From: Caecitellus pseudoparvulus
Lineage: Eukaryota > Bigyra: Bicosoecida
Assembly: GCA_965644315.1 (NCBI GenBank)
Contig: CBFFRQ010000038.1
Span: 186,001 to 250,000, forward strand
DNA length: 64,000 nucleotides
Direction of reading: 5' to 3'
Made by a program: the position numbers and the translations under genes. The notes under the pieces are model-generated. The model was not told the origin of the DNA. It did no database searches and was given only the letters and a program-made list of their open reading frames with translations. Position 1 is the first letter of the stretch. Each line of letters begins with the position of its first letter. Below are positions 51,342 through 63,200 of the stretch, in pieces.

Positions 51342-54300
51342 ATGCCTAGCGGCGATGACGCCGCCGTGGGCGAGCAGGTGCCTTCACAGAAAGCCCGTCG
51401 GAGGGGCACAGTGGGGGTGTTGAGGTGCGCAAGGCGGCGCACACCGAGCGGCGGCCCACAGCGCGGCACCTGCTCTGCAAGCGCGTCGTACAGGAGTCAA
51501 GATAGCGAAGTGGAAGAAGAGTTCAAGCAACTGCTCATCAAGCTGCGGACGTCCTTCCAGAACCACAGGTGCGTGCATGCGAGGCACGCCTGTCGCACAG
51601 CGACAGCTCACAGCTTGGGTGGCCTTCATTGCGCAGAGTGTGGCAGATCGCCAGCGAGCGGGGGCTGCTGGACAAGGAGAATGCGTGCTCGCTGATTCAT
51701 CCAGATTCACAGTGGGTGCACTTGTGGGACGCCATGGTGCTCATGCTGGTGCTTTACGTGAGTTCGGAGCCTGTGGGGTGTGTGGCTTGATTGCCCTCGG
51801 CACCTGATCTCGCCCGCCCCCCTGCCATGCACAGAACGCCTTCGCGCTGCCCGTGGCTGTGGCATTTGAGCCCATACAGCCCCTTGCTTGGGTGGCCTTT
51901 GACTACGTCGTGGACGTCGTGTTTGTGCTGGACCTGATCAAGAATTTCCGCACTGCGTTTGTCAACTCAGAGAACGAGCTGGTCCAAGACACCCACGCCA
52001 TTGCCCAGCGGTACATCTGGTCGTGGTTCTTTGTGGACCTCCTCGCTTCCATCCCCTTCGAGCTGTTTGTCGCCATTGGCACGGGTGCCAGTCTGCTGGG
52101 CGGCCGCGGCGGTGGGAATGCCGAAGGCACGCTTCGCCTCATCTCAGCGCTCAAGTCCATCCGTCTGCTGCGTCTGGGGCGCTTTGCAAAAATCGCAGAC
52201 AAATGGCGGTTTGGGAACGTCTGGTCCATCCTTCGGCAGTACGTTGGCATCATCTTGCTGGCACACTGGCTTGCGTGTGGCTGGTTCATCGTCGTGTCTT
52301 CAAGCCCCGTGGATGAAGAGAGCTGGCTGTCGGCACAGGGCCTGGAATTTGCCAGCTCCGGAGACAAGTACATTGCCTGCATGCTGGCGGCAACGTTGAT
52401 GCTGTTCCGGACGCTGGGCAACCCGCCCATCGCCGTGAACGAGAAACTGTACTTGCTCATTGCGGTGCTGGTGGGGGCAGCAGTGCACGCCACCATCTTC
52501 GGGCAGGTGGCACACTTGGTGTCCGCCCTGTCCTCTCGTGAGTCCTCCTACCGCCAGCGCATGCGCCAGCTGTACGACCGCATGCGGTACTACGGCTTGC
52601 CGGAGTCGCTGCAGGAACGGGTGTCCATTTACTACGAGACGCTTTGGAAGCGACACCGCATCACAGACACACAGGACATGCTGTCCTTCACCAACTCCCT
52701 CTCGGAGCCCCTGCAGCTGGAGGTGAACTTGTTCCTGAACAGGGAGATGGTGCAGCGCGTGCCCATGTTCAAGCACTGCCACGCCTCTGTCATCGTGCAG
52801 GTGGTGCAATCCCTGGCCTCGCACTTCTTCATGCCTGGCGACTACGTCGTGCGGGCGGGAGAGATGGGCTCCCACATGTTCTTCATCCGGGCAGGCGTCT
52901 GCCAGGTCCTTGTGGCACGTGCCAAGACGCCTGAGCAGCTGGCGGCGGAGGCGGCGGCTGCCGAGGCGGAGGCGCTGGAGGCAGCGGCGGTGCGCACCCG
53001 CACCCCCCTCAAGCGGCTAGCAGACCGCCTGGCTTGCTGCACTGCCTGCCCATGCGTTCCAGCAGGCGGCCTGGGGGGTGTCTGGGGCACCACCCCGGCC
53101 GATGACGTGCGGGGCATGGAGCTGCCTGGCACGTCAAGCGGGGCCGCCTCCCCAACATCGTCGGCGGGGTCCCCGAACCCCCTCGTGAAGAGCGGTTCGG
53201 CGGGCGAGGCCGCGGAGAGCACAGCCTCGGACGGCATGCAGGTGCTGCCCAGCCTGAACTCCGACGAGGAGCTCATGGTGGTCAAGACGCTGGAGCCAGG
53301 GGACTTCTTCGGGGAGGTGTCCCTACTGTTCCGCGTGAAACGCACCGCCACCATATGCGCGGCGCGGTACAGCGACCTGGCTTCTCTGGATGCCGCCTCC
53401 TTCGAGCGCATTCTGGAAACCAACCCCGACTTCGCAGCCAAGCTGGAGGAGGGCTTCCAGCAGTACTTGTCCCTGTCGGGGGGAGGCGGCGGGGAGGACG
53501 GCGAGGAGGGGCCGGGGGATGCAGCCTCAGACACGGACAGCACAGAGACGCTGCAGTCCCCTGAGCTGGGCCCCAGCCGCTTCTCCCTGGGCGCTGCTGC
53601 GCCCCCGGCGCCAGACTCCGCTGGGCGCCAGAAGCGTACGTCCCACACGAGTGTGCGCAGCACCAGCATCATCCAGCGCAGCACCAGCAACATCGGGGGC
53701 AGTGCAGCGCTGGCCATTGCCAGCCAGTTGTTCGGGGGTGGCCCCCCTGTGCCCGTGAAGGAGCAGGGGCCTGCCCTGGCTCGCAGCTCTTCCGTACCAG
53801 GCGGGGAGGGGGACGTGGACAGCAAGGGAGCCCCTCGCAGCCACAGCACAGGGGCACGGCGAGGCACCGGTGGTGGGGGAGCTGGCCCGCCCCCCCCTCC
53901 CCCCGTCGACGGCAGCGCAGGGTCACCCAGCCGTCCCACGCCCCGCTCTCCAAGTCTCCCCCCTTCCACTGCCACGAGCCCCAGCGAGGAGGCCCGTGGC
54001 GAAGAAGGGACACCCGCCCCCCCCCCGAACGAGACCAGCGCCCTGCACCGCCAAGCCACCACGCGCAGCGCCTTCCCCTTCGACGAGGCAGCGGGGGAGG
54101 AGGAGGAGGAGGAAGGGGCAGGGGGTGGAGGCGCTCCCCCCCGCATCCAGGCCCGGCGCCACTCCCGCAGCGACGTGTCCGCGTCACCCCAGGTGTCCCC
54201 CACGCTCTCCCAAGCGGCCACAGATGCACAGCGGGCGGGCAGCAGCCTGTCCCGTTCCCCCTCGTACCGTGTGCGCCGTGAAGTGCAGGCGGCCATCGCA

Positions 54301-55347
54301 GCAGCGGACCCGGCCGACCTGTGGACCGCCAAGGTCACGCGGGCAGACCTGTCTGACGCAGTAGAAGGGCCGGATGCGCAGGCGCCCCCCCCGCGCTTGA
54401 CTGCCTCACGCTCCCTATCACTGACGCAGCCGCCTAGCCCGGCCAGAGGCCCACGGCCTCCCTTGACTGACGGGGGCCCAGGCAGCTCCGCTCGGCGTGG
54501 GGGCTCCCCTCGTAGCCCAGGGCGGTCCAGTGGTGGCGCCCTCTCAGTGACAGGGCGTGGCAAGCACAGCGGCCGCAGCAGCGTGCAGTTCCAGCGGGAG
54601 GGCGGCGGTGCGGCGGGTGGTTCCCCCGGGCAGCGGGGTTCCCTGCTGCAGTCCGCGTCAGGCAGCTTCATCGCAGACATCAAGGCACAAGCACGCAAGG
54701 AGCAGTCACGCCGCAAGTCAGTGGCGGACAGCATCAAGCGGCACAGCGGCATGGGGGGGGAGGGCGGCGGGCGCACTCCGTCCTCCACACGCCCTACCCC
54801 AGCCTCGCCTGTGCCCCGGGACGACGCTTCCACCACCTCCGCGCCAGGCAGAGGCGCCCCCCTGGCTGAAGACGCCTTTGCACAGGCAGTGGCCGCCAAG
54901 GTGACGGCTGCTGTGACCCGCACGGTCGGGGACATGCTGGCGGTGTGGAAGGCAGAGCAAGAGACGCGCCTGGCCGCTATGGCTGCCCAACTGCGGGCGC
55001 TGTCACAGGCCACCGGCGTGGAGGACAGCGAGGCAGTGGAGACGCCCGTTGTGTCCACGCCGGCTGAGGGCTTCCTGCCTGATGCAGGCGTCAAAGGGGA
55101 CGGCGGCGGCGGTACATCCCTCCTGGCGCAGCAGCTGCAGACGCTGCGGTGTGAGCAAGAGGACGCGCTGTCCAGTATGGCCCTGCGTCTGGACGCCTTT
55201 GCGACTGGGCTGCACGACCGGCTGGACCACCTGCACGTGGTGAGCGAGGATGTGGCGCAGGCTGTGGATGGGCTGTCGGGGGGCATGGAGGCAGGGCGCC
55301 GCCCCCGCCACGGTTCTGTCTTCAGCAAGTCTGCCGTTGTGGTGTGA
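51342..55347 (+). CDS. cyclic-nucleotide-gated-type cation channel
   Basis: Exons 51342-51568, 51637-51757 and 51835-55347 (introns of 68 and 77 nt) encode 1,286 residues. S1 spans the second junction (VLMLVLY|NAFALPVAVAF). S2/S3 follow (FDYVVDVVFVLDLIKNFRTAF; WSWFFVDLLASIPFELF), then an S4 with spaced arginines (LRLISALKSIRLLRLGRF), S5 and pore. The filter is RTLGNPPIAV (about 308-317) instead of GYG, closer to the TIGETPPP filter of animal CNG channels. The C-linker (RMRYYGLPESLQERV) leads to a cyclic-nucleotide-binding domain with GDFFGEVSLLFRVKRTATI, including the phosphate-binding FGE and Arg. The domain is split by a roughly 115-residue low-complexity insert (about 480-595). The last 620 residues are disordered and rich in Ser/Pro/Gly. 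Likely a plasma-membrane or ciliary cation channel. Confidence 0.88.
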
Positions 55348-55385
55348 TGGTAATGCATTGCTGCGAGGCGGCGGGCCAGGCACTC

Positions 55386-56665
<1,280 letters not shown>

Positions 56666-56684
56666 TTAGCAGCGAGCGCCAGGC

Positions 56685-57756
56685 ATGGCAGCCAGATCGG
56701 AGGAGGAGCAGGCCCTACAGCGCAGGCGGCGCATTGCCACTCAGATTTTCAAGTGCACTGTCACGAGCGGGCACGGCTTCGTGCTGCAGTGGGGCTGGGT
56801 GAGTAGCACTCGACGGCAGTTCTGCGCGGATTTGGTGTCGTTGCGACCGCCCGTGCAATGTCCTGTGCGCGCCACTGTGCAGATTTGGAAGCAAGGCGAG
56901 GGCGGATTCACACATCGAGCGAATTGGAAGCGCCGTTTCTTTGTACTGTGCGTGAGCAGGAATGCCACTGCGGGTCCGGCACGCGGCGGCACGTCTGGCG
57001 CACGTCTCGCACCGCAGGTACAAAGTGCCACAGGGCTGTGTGCTGGTGTACTACGACGGGTGCACAGTGGACGCAGACAGGTGCCTGGGCTTCATTGACA
57101 TGCGCAAGTGCGAGGGGGTGAGGCGCAGTCGGAAGACGGTGAACAAGAAGGAGCGCACGGTGCTGGAGCTGATCACCAAGGGGCGCACATTCAACCTGGC
57201 GCCAGACACCGTGAACGAGTCCTTGACAGCCAACCCGTCACCTAGCCTGCAGTACATTCTGGGCTGGCCTGTGCCGGAGCCTTCCTTCGGCAAGGAGCTC
57301 ACTGTGGCGGATGAGGGGGGGGACGCAGGCGCGGAGGAGGCCGTTGCGGCCAAGTGGTTCGACACCCTTGCCGTGCTGCAGGAGGCAGAGGGCCGCTGCC
57401 AGCACTTCTTGGTGAAAGTCATGCCCGACAGCACAGAGACGCTGCCGCCCAGCATCGTCTTGCGGGTGGCTGCGACGGAGCTCGCGCTGCTGGACGTCGG
57501 CGACCGCGACCTGGCGCACACCTGCTGGTCGTACAAAGACATCATCAGCCACTCCAACCCCAGCCAGCGCCAGCTGCACTTCACTGTGCGTGTCCCTGGC
57601 GCCATGGTGCGGGCTGTTCTAGAGACAGACAAAGCAGCAGACATCAAGGCTGCCATTGACTCCAACATTGGCGCGCTGCTGGGCCCCCGGCACTCCAAGG
57701 CGGACGCTGCATCGAAGGCGGCCGCAGCTGCCAGCGGCGGCGCCGCCGCATCTTGA
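56685..57756 (+). CDS. PH-domain protein
   Basis: Exons 56685-56798, 56883-56947 and 57018-57756 (introns of 84 and 70 nt) give 305 residues. The middle exon is only 65 nt and restores the PH core: IWKQGEGGFTHRANWKRRFF followed by VLYKVPQGCVLVYYDGCTVD, with the conserved Trp at the end of the region near AAKWFDTLAVL. The second half (QHFLVKVMPDSTETLPPSIV, then ALLDVGDRDLAHTCWSYKDI) may be another PH-like or PTB-like fold. Small Ala-rich tail; no membrane segment. A phosphoinositide- or protein-binding adaptor is likely; the ligand is unknown. Only nine bases separate its stop codon from that of the kinase gene on the other strand. Confidence 0.75.
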
Positions 57757-57765
57757 CGCAAACTG

Positions 57766-59002
57766 CTACGACTCATCATACTCGTCGTAAGAAGGGAAGT
57801 CCAGGGCACCGCCCAGCCTCGGCTTGCGCACCTGCACGCTGGCGCCGGTAGCCCACGTCCCCTCCTCGGCGTGGTGGCCAGCCCCGCCTGGCGCCCCCCA
57901 CGGAACGTCAGCGTAGCTCCCACCACCACCTCCAGCCGCTGCCGCTGCTGCTGGGGGTGCCGCTGGCTGGGTGCTGGCGCCACTGCCCTGCACACAGGGC
58001 GGCCGAGCCTCAGGCCCCAGGTGCAGGGAGGTGGGCGCCAGGCGAGGCATGGTGAGGCCGCGGGCAGGGCGCAGGGCTGATGAGAAGAAGGGGAACTGCA
58101 GGGCCATGGCGGCTGAAGGGCGCTGGGTGGGGTTGTACGCCAGCATGCTGCCCAAGAGGGCGAGGGCCTCCTCCGACGCGCCAGGCACGACTTGGTGCAG
58201 GGGCGTGGCGGCGAAGGAGGGGAAGGTGAAGCGCATGCGCGCCGCCAGACGCAGCCCTTGCGGCCACGTCGTCTCGTCGGGCGTGCCCAGCAGCGCCACC
58301 ATCTTGAAGATCTGGTCGGCCTCTGACGCGCCAGGCAGCAAGGGCTTCAGCGTGAACAGCTCCGCCATCATCACGCCCATAGCAAAGATGTCCACGGGGG
58401 AATTGTACGCTGTGCTGCGCAGCAGCACTTCTGGCGCCCGGTACCAGCGCGTGGAGACATAGTCGGTGAAGGGCGGGCGTGCCCGGACCTCCCGCGCCAA
58501 TCCAAAGTCTGCCAGCTTCACCGTGTCACCTCGCACCAAAATGTTCTCGGGCTTGATGTCGCGGTGGAAGTAGCCTTGGCGGTGCATGGCAGCCAGGCCC
58601 TGCAGCGCCTGGAACATGATGTTGCGCACACTGCCTTCACTGAAGCCACGGCTGCGCCCCCGCATGCTCTCGTACAGGCTGCCGCCCATGAACTCGAAGA
58701 CAAAGTACAGCTTGTCGGCTTCCCGGATGACTTCTTTCAGCTTCACGATGTTGGGGTGGTTCAGCTTCCTGAGGCTTTTGACCTCCCGCAACTGCATGCA
58801 CTCATCCCACGAATAGAATGCCTTCTTCATGGACTTGATCGCGACAACTTCACCTGCGCAGGCAGGAGGTGCCACGGCGTTTCAGCAGAGTTTCAAATAG
58901 CATGCACCTGCGCTTCGCCGCACCGCTGGAGAGATGCACTGCTTGAAAAACTGTTCCATATGTTCCATCCCCAAGTTCCTTCACTATTCGATACCGGTTC
59001 AT
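57766..59002 (-). CDS. RCK-type protein kinase (MAK/ICK/MOK group)
   Basis: Exons 59002-58924 and 58853-57766 (70-nt intron) give 388 residues. Splicing rebuilds the N-lobe: MNRYRIVKELGDGTYGTVFQ then AVHLSSGEVVAIKSMKK. The insert FYSWDECMQLREVKSLRKLNHPNIV is diagnostic of the RCK family. HRDIKPEN lies at about 123, DFG at about 142, and the MAPK-like activation site TDY at about 156-158 is followed by STRWYRAPE. RCK kinases are activated by a CDK20-like kinase plus autophosphorylation and regulate cilium or flagellum length and intraflagellar transport. The C-terminal 80 residues are short and Gly/Ala/Pro-rich, so this is a compact form. Confidence 0.92.
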
Positions 59003-59345
59003 GGCTCACCAAATCCTTCTTGGCTGCGTACGCAGGGGACGCACAGCCACGGCTTGGCTGGCGCACCCACTTTTTCCTCGCAGTGCACTGTGGTTCTGGT
59101 CCAGAACATCGAACCAGGAGGAGGCCACAGTGTCTAAGTCTTTCACGAAGCGATGTAATATTATTTTTGTCAGCGGCCTGCAATACTCGTAAGTGAGCAG
59201 CTGGTGGTGGCTGAGGTGGCCAGCACCTGTGCGCGGAGCCGTGAACGGCAAAAACAAACACTCGATTTAACATAGATGTACAAGACAGGTCACCACCACT
59301 CTCTTACCGGCACACGAGCTCCCGCATCTCCTCCGTGCACCAACC
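59003..59345. promoter_or_regulatory. divergent intergenic region, RCK kinase (-) / Dabb gene (+)
   Basis: This 343-nt gap between divergent start codons contains both promoters by position. It is more A/T-rich than the flanking exons; no named element could be assigned. Confidence 0.35.
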
Positions 59346-60012
59346 ATGCAGCATGTCGTGTTGCTCAAAGTGTGAGCACAAATTCCGCAGGCTCGCCGAA
59401 GTCTCACCAGGCACACCAGGCACATGATGGCAGCGAATATAGCTGCCACAGTAGAGCACCTCTGACCATTTCTTGACGCAGGAAGGAGGACGCCCCCCTG
59501 GAAGCCCAGAAGGCGATGGTGGAGGCCATCGTGGCGCTGAAGAACGTGGTGCCCGGCATTGTCTCCATCGAAGTCGGGGAGACCTTCACACATGAGCGCA
59601 GTAGGGGCTTCACACACCTCTTGTCCGTGCGCCTGGATTCCAGGCAGCGCCTTGCAGAGTACGCAGCGCACCCAGGTGAGTGGCCCTCACGGAGCTGCCG
59701 CAAAGGCAGCCCATACTGCGCACCTGCCGCACTGCGCGCAGAGCACTTGCGCGTGTTGGAGGAGCACATCAAGCCGATTGTGGACGATGTGTGTGCTTTG
59801 GACGCAGAGTGTCCGAGGTGCGTGGGCCCTGCTCGCCCTGCTAGTTTGCTCTGCAAAGGTGCACCGTGCGACACTCGCCTCGCACTCCCAGGCACGAAGT
59901 CTCCTGGTGGGCGGCACCGCTCGCAACTCTGACGGCTGTGGCTGTGGCCTTGTCTGTGGGCTTTGCCCTGGGCCACCAGAGTGCGGCGCGCAGCAGCCAG
60001 CCTCGGGCCTAA
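59346..60012 (+). CDS. stress-responsive A/B-barrel (Dabb) protein with C-terminal membrane anchor
   Basis: Four small exons (59346-59371, 59482-59675, 59742-59817, 59892-60012; introns of 110, 66 and 74 nt) give 138 residues. The Dabb fold reads MQHVVLLKVKEDAPLEAQKA, LKNVVPGIVSIEVGETFTHE, RGFTHLLSVRLDSRQRLAEY and AAHPEHLRVLEEHIKPIVDD. The last exon adds a basic/aromatic junction and one hydrophobic helix (APLATLTAVAVALSVGFALG) close to the C-terminus, predicting a tail-anchored protein. Plain Dabb proteins are small soluble dimers in plants and bacteria, so the anchor is unusual. At the first junction the donor GTGAGC at 59372 is chosen because it keeps frame with a CAG acceptor; GTGTGA two bases earlier would need an AAG acceptor. 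Confidence 0.78.
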
Positions 60013-60296
60013 AGCGCCACGGGGGACCCACCCCCCATCGCGCGGTCAGGAGTCAAGCTGGGAAGCTGCACGTACCACACCCACACACAATTCACGCGCT
60101 GTGTCCCGCGTTCAAGGCGCGATTGTCGAGCGTGGTTGAACAAGGGAAGAATTGTTAACCTTTGGCGTGATTCAGTATCGTAAGCTGCTTGAGTGGCCGC
60201 CTCTGAGCCTTTTGTGTCGCTGCTTGAGGCAGTCGCTGCTGGCCACGAAGGCGACAGCCGGCCACGATCTGCGGCGTTTCCACACCCCTGTAGGCC

Positions 60297-63200
60297 ATGG
60301 ACACCGAGAAGCTCCATGTCCTGGAGGAACATGGCATCATGGCAACTGTGCTGAGCGACACCACAGTCGAAGTGTACGCGGTGCACCGCGAGCCAGACGT
60401 CGCAGAGGACGAGGTGCGTCTTGCGCGGAAATTGAACCAGCCCATGTTGAGGCTGTGTGCGAGAGACTCTGTGCCAGGGCGCAAGGGTCCATCATGGGTG
60501 CTCACCCTTGATTTCCACTTGTCATTCCGCGCTTGTCCTGGTTTGCAGTTCGATGGCGGTCTCGTACAAGTCTCGCGGCCGTCCGAGAAGGACCTGGCCA
60601 TGGCTCCGCTGGCTCCGCCTTTGGAGCGGTATCATGGCTGCCCAGCCCGCGTCTCAGCCGTGATGCTGTCTGATTGGGAGCTGTATGCAGTGTGCCAAGG
60701 GAGCATCGCGAAGTGGAACGTCAAGAACGCCGCCCTCATCTGGCTCAAGCCGCTGGCAGGAAGGCCTGGCGAGATGCTGGACATTTCGCACCTGGTGCCT
60801 GGGCGGCTGCTCGTGAAGCACCGCTCTTCCATCGGCTGCTACTCCACACGGTCGGGGCGGAAAGTGTGGGAAACAGAGCCCGTGCAGGCTGCTGGCTCAT
60901 GGGATGAGTTTCGCTACGAGGAGGAGGATGACGAAGAGATTGTGGATGACACAGTGTGTGGGCAGCACGCCAACTTGCAGCAGTGGTGCCTGGACACCTG
61001 CCACAAGCGCCTGTGGGCCACGTACAACAACGGCTGCCTGGCAGTGGACCTGCGCACTGGCAAGTTCCTCAGCCCGACATTCCCCAAAGCCCCGCCCCTC
61101 GCACAGCGCCGAGCCACCTACAAGGCTCACTTGACAGCCGCAGTGAAGCCTGGCCCCCCCTCGGCAGAGATGGAGTGGTGCATGCCTCCCTCCTGGACGA
61201 GCGACAGTGGCAAGCCTATGCCGACCCTTTGGGTGCCGCGCTTCGACGAAGTGCAACGCATGTACAGCGTGGGGGATGCGTGGGGCGGCCGGCTGCCCCA
61301 GGGCCTCCCAGCCCTCGTGGCGTGGGGGGAATCTGGGGGCGTGTATGCCTGGGACGCCAAGGGCGCCACGATGTGGCAGTTCTACATGGCGCGCAAGGGT
61401 GCCAGCATGCCCGAGAGTGCGGGTGCGGGGGACATGGACGAAGAAATGGACCCCCTCCTGGCCGTGGCGTTCGACGTGGAGCACAAGCTGCTCATCTGTG
61501 CAGATATGGGGGAGCGCGTGTTCGCGCTGGACCTCGAAAGTGGCCAGTGCAAATGGAGCTGGGACGCCAAACCAACAACGGGGAGCGCCTCCCCGCTGCA
61601 TTTGGTGCTTGACCGGCACAGGGGACTTGTGTATTTCCTTGCCGACTCGGGCCACCTGGTGGTGCTGAAGCCGCTAACGGGCGCGGTCGTTGCGAACTTG
61701 GAGGGGTCCATGTTCAATGCCTACTTGCAGAGTGCGCACGTTGTTGTGCACCCGCCTGGAAAGCAGTTGGCTCTGCCAAGCCAGGCTGCGCTGCCTTCCG
61801 GTGACTCAACAGAAGATGGCCCCGCCTGGAGCTCAGAGGCGCCCCAGAACGCACACCACCTTGCCACGGTCATTGCGGGGAACCATTTTGAGTCCTCGGT
61901 GGTTGCGATTGAAGTGCTGGCTTCCACTGATGCCCCCAAGCCGAAGCAAGCTGGCACTGGTGGTGCTGCGGCCGGAGAAACGGCAGTGCAGATCTCCAAC
62001 CCTATTGGCAGTTCTGGGAGCACTACCCGCCGCGATGGCGCCGTGTGGGCGGTGCCTGTGTGGCGGGGCAAAGGCCGAAATGCGGAGTACGGCTCTGAAG
62101 CTGTGTGTGCCGTGCATGACCCAGGGTTCCTAGTCGTGGGCAAGGAGAAGGGTGACATGGAAGCTTGGAACATCACCGCAGGGGGGAACCCACAGCGGTG
62201 GGCAGTCACTGCGGGAGACTACATTTGGCATGCGGCTCCATGGCACCGAGGTGAATCCAGCGCGGCTGACAAGGAGCGCCGCAAGAGCATGGTGGCGGCG
62301 ATGCAGACGTCCAAGGAGAAGGGCAAGTCCAAGAACCTGGAGCTGGACGAAGTGAACGTCGATCATGCCATCCTTGCGCCCGGCGGCATCATGGTCACAG
62401 CCAGCCCTGATGGCCAGCTGAGAGGGTGGGAGCGAGCCACTGGCCAGCTGCAGTGGGTGGCCAAGCTGGACACAAGGGCCAAGTATGCAGAGGAGGTGGA
62501 GCACATGGCCATCCTGGGAGAGGGCCGTGCAGCGCGCCTTCTATGCCTCGTGAACATGAACGAAGTTCTCACGCTGTCTGCTCTGCTGCCAAGCACGGGG
62601 GAGGTGCTCTGGCGCCGTGCACTTGTGCCCAAGGTCAAGTACGAGTTGAGCGTCCTGGGGCTGGCTGTGTGCCCGAGTCGAGGCCTCGCCATCGCCCTGG
62701 CCAAGCCGTACATGCCTGATCCTGAGGATGACGACTGTGCTGCCTATCGCTTGCCGCCTGCCGCGAAAGCAGAGGCCAAGTTGGACTATGACAACCCCCC
62801 CCTTGTCATGACAGCTGTGGCGGTTGCAGAGGGCGCAGGTGGGGCTGCCGCAGGGGGCGCAGGCCCTCCAATCGTCTGGCACAGGGTCCTGCGCAGGCAT
62901 GCCATGGACGAACGCAAGTTCCATGTTGTGGACAGCATGGGCAGGCTGATTGTCTGCGGCGACACACGCATCACCTGTATTCAAGTTGAGACTGGCGCAA
63001 AGGTGTGGTCCACTCCTCTGCCCACCGAAGGGAGCCTGTCCAAGTTTCAAGTTTCGCCCGATGCAGGGCGTATTTTGCTCATGGGGTGGGCGCCGAGTGG
63101 CAGAGGCATGCGTCTGTTGAGCATGGACATCGGTTCGGGCTCAGTGAAAGCGCGCCGCGAGCTGCCGACTGGCGCCAAATTTGAGATGGCTGCATCAGGC

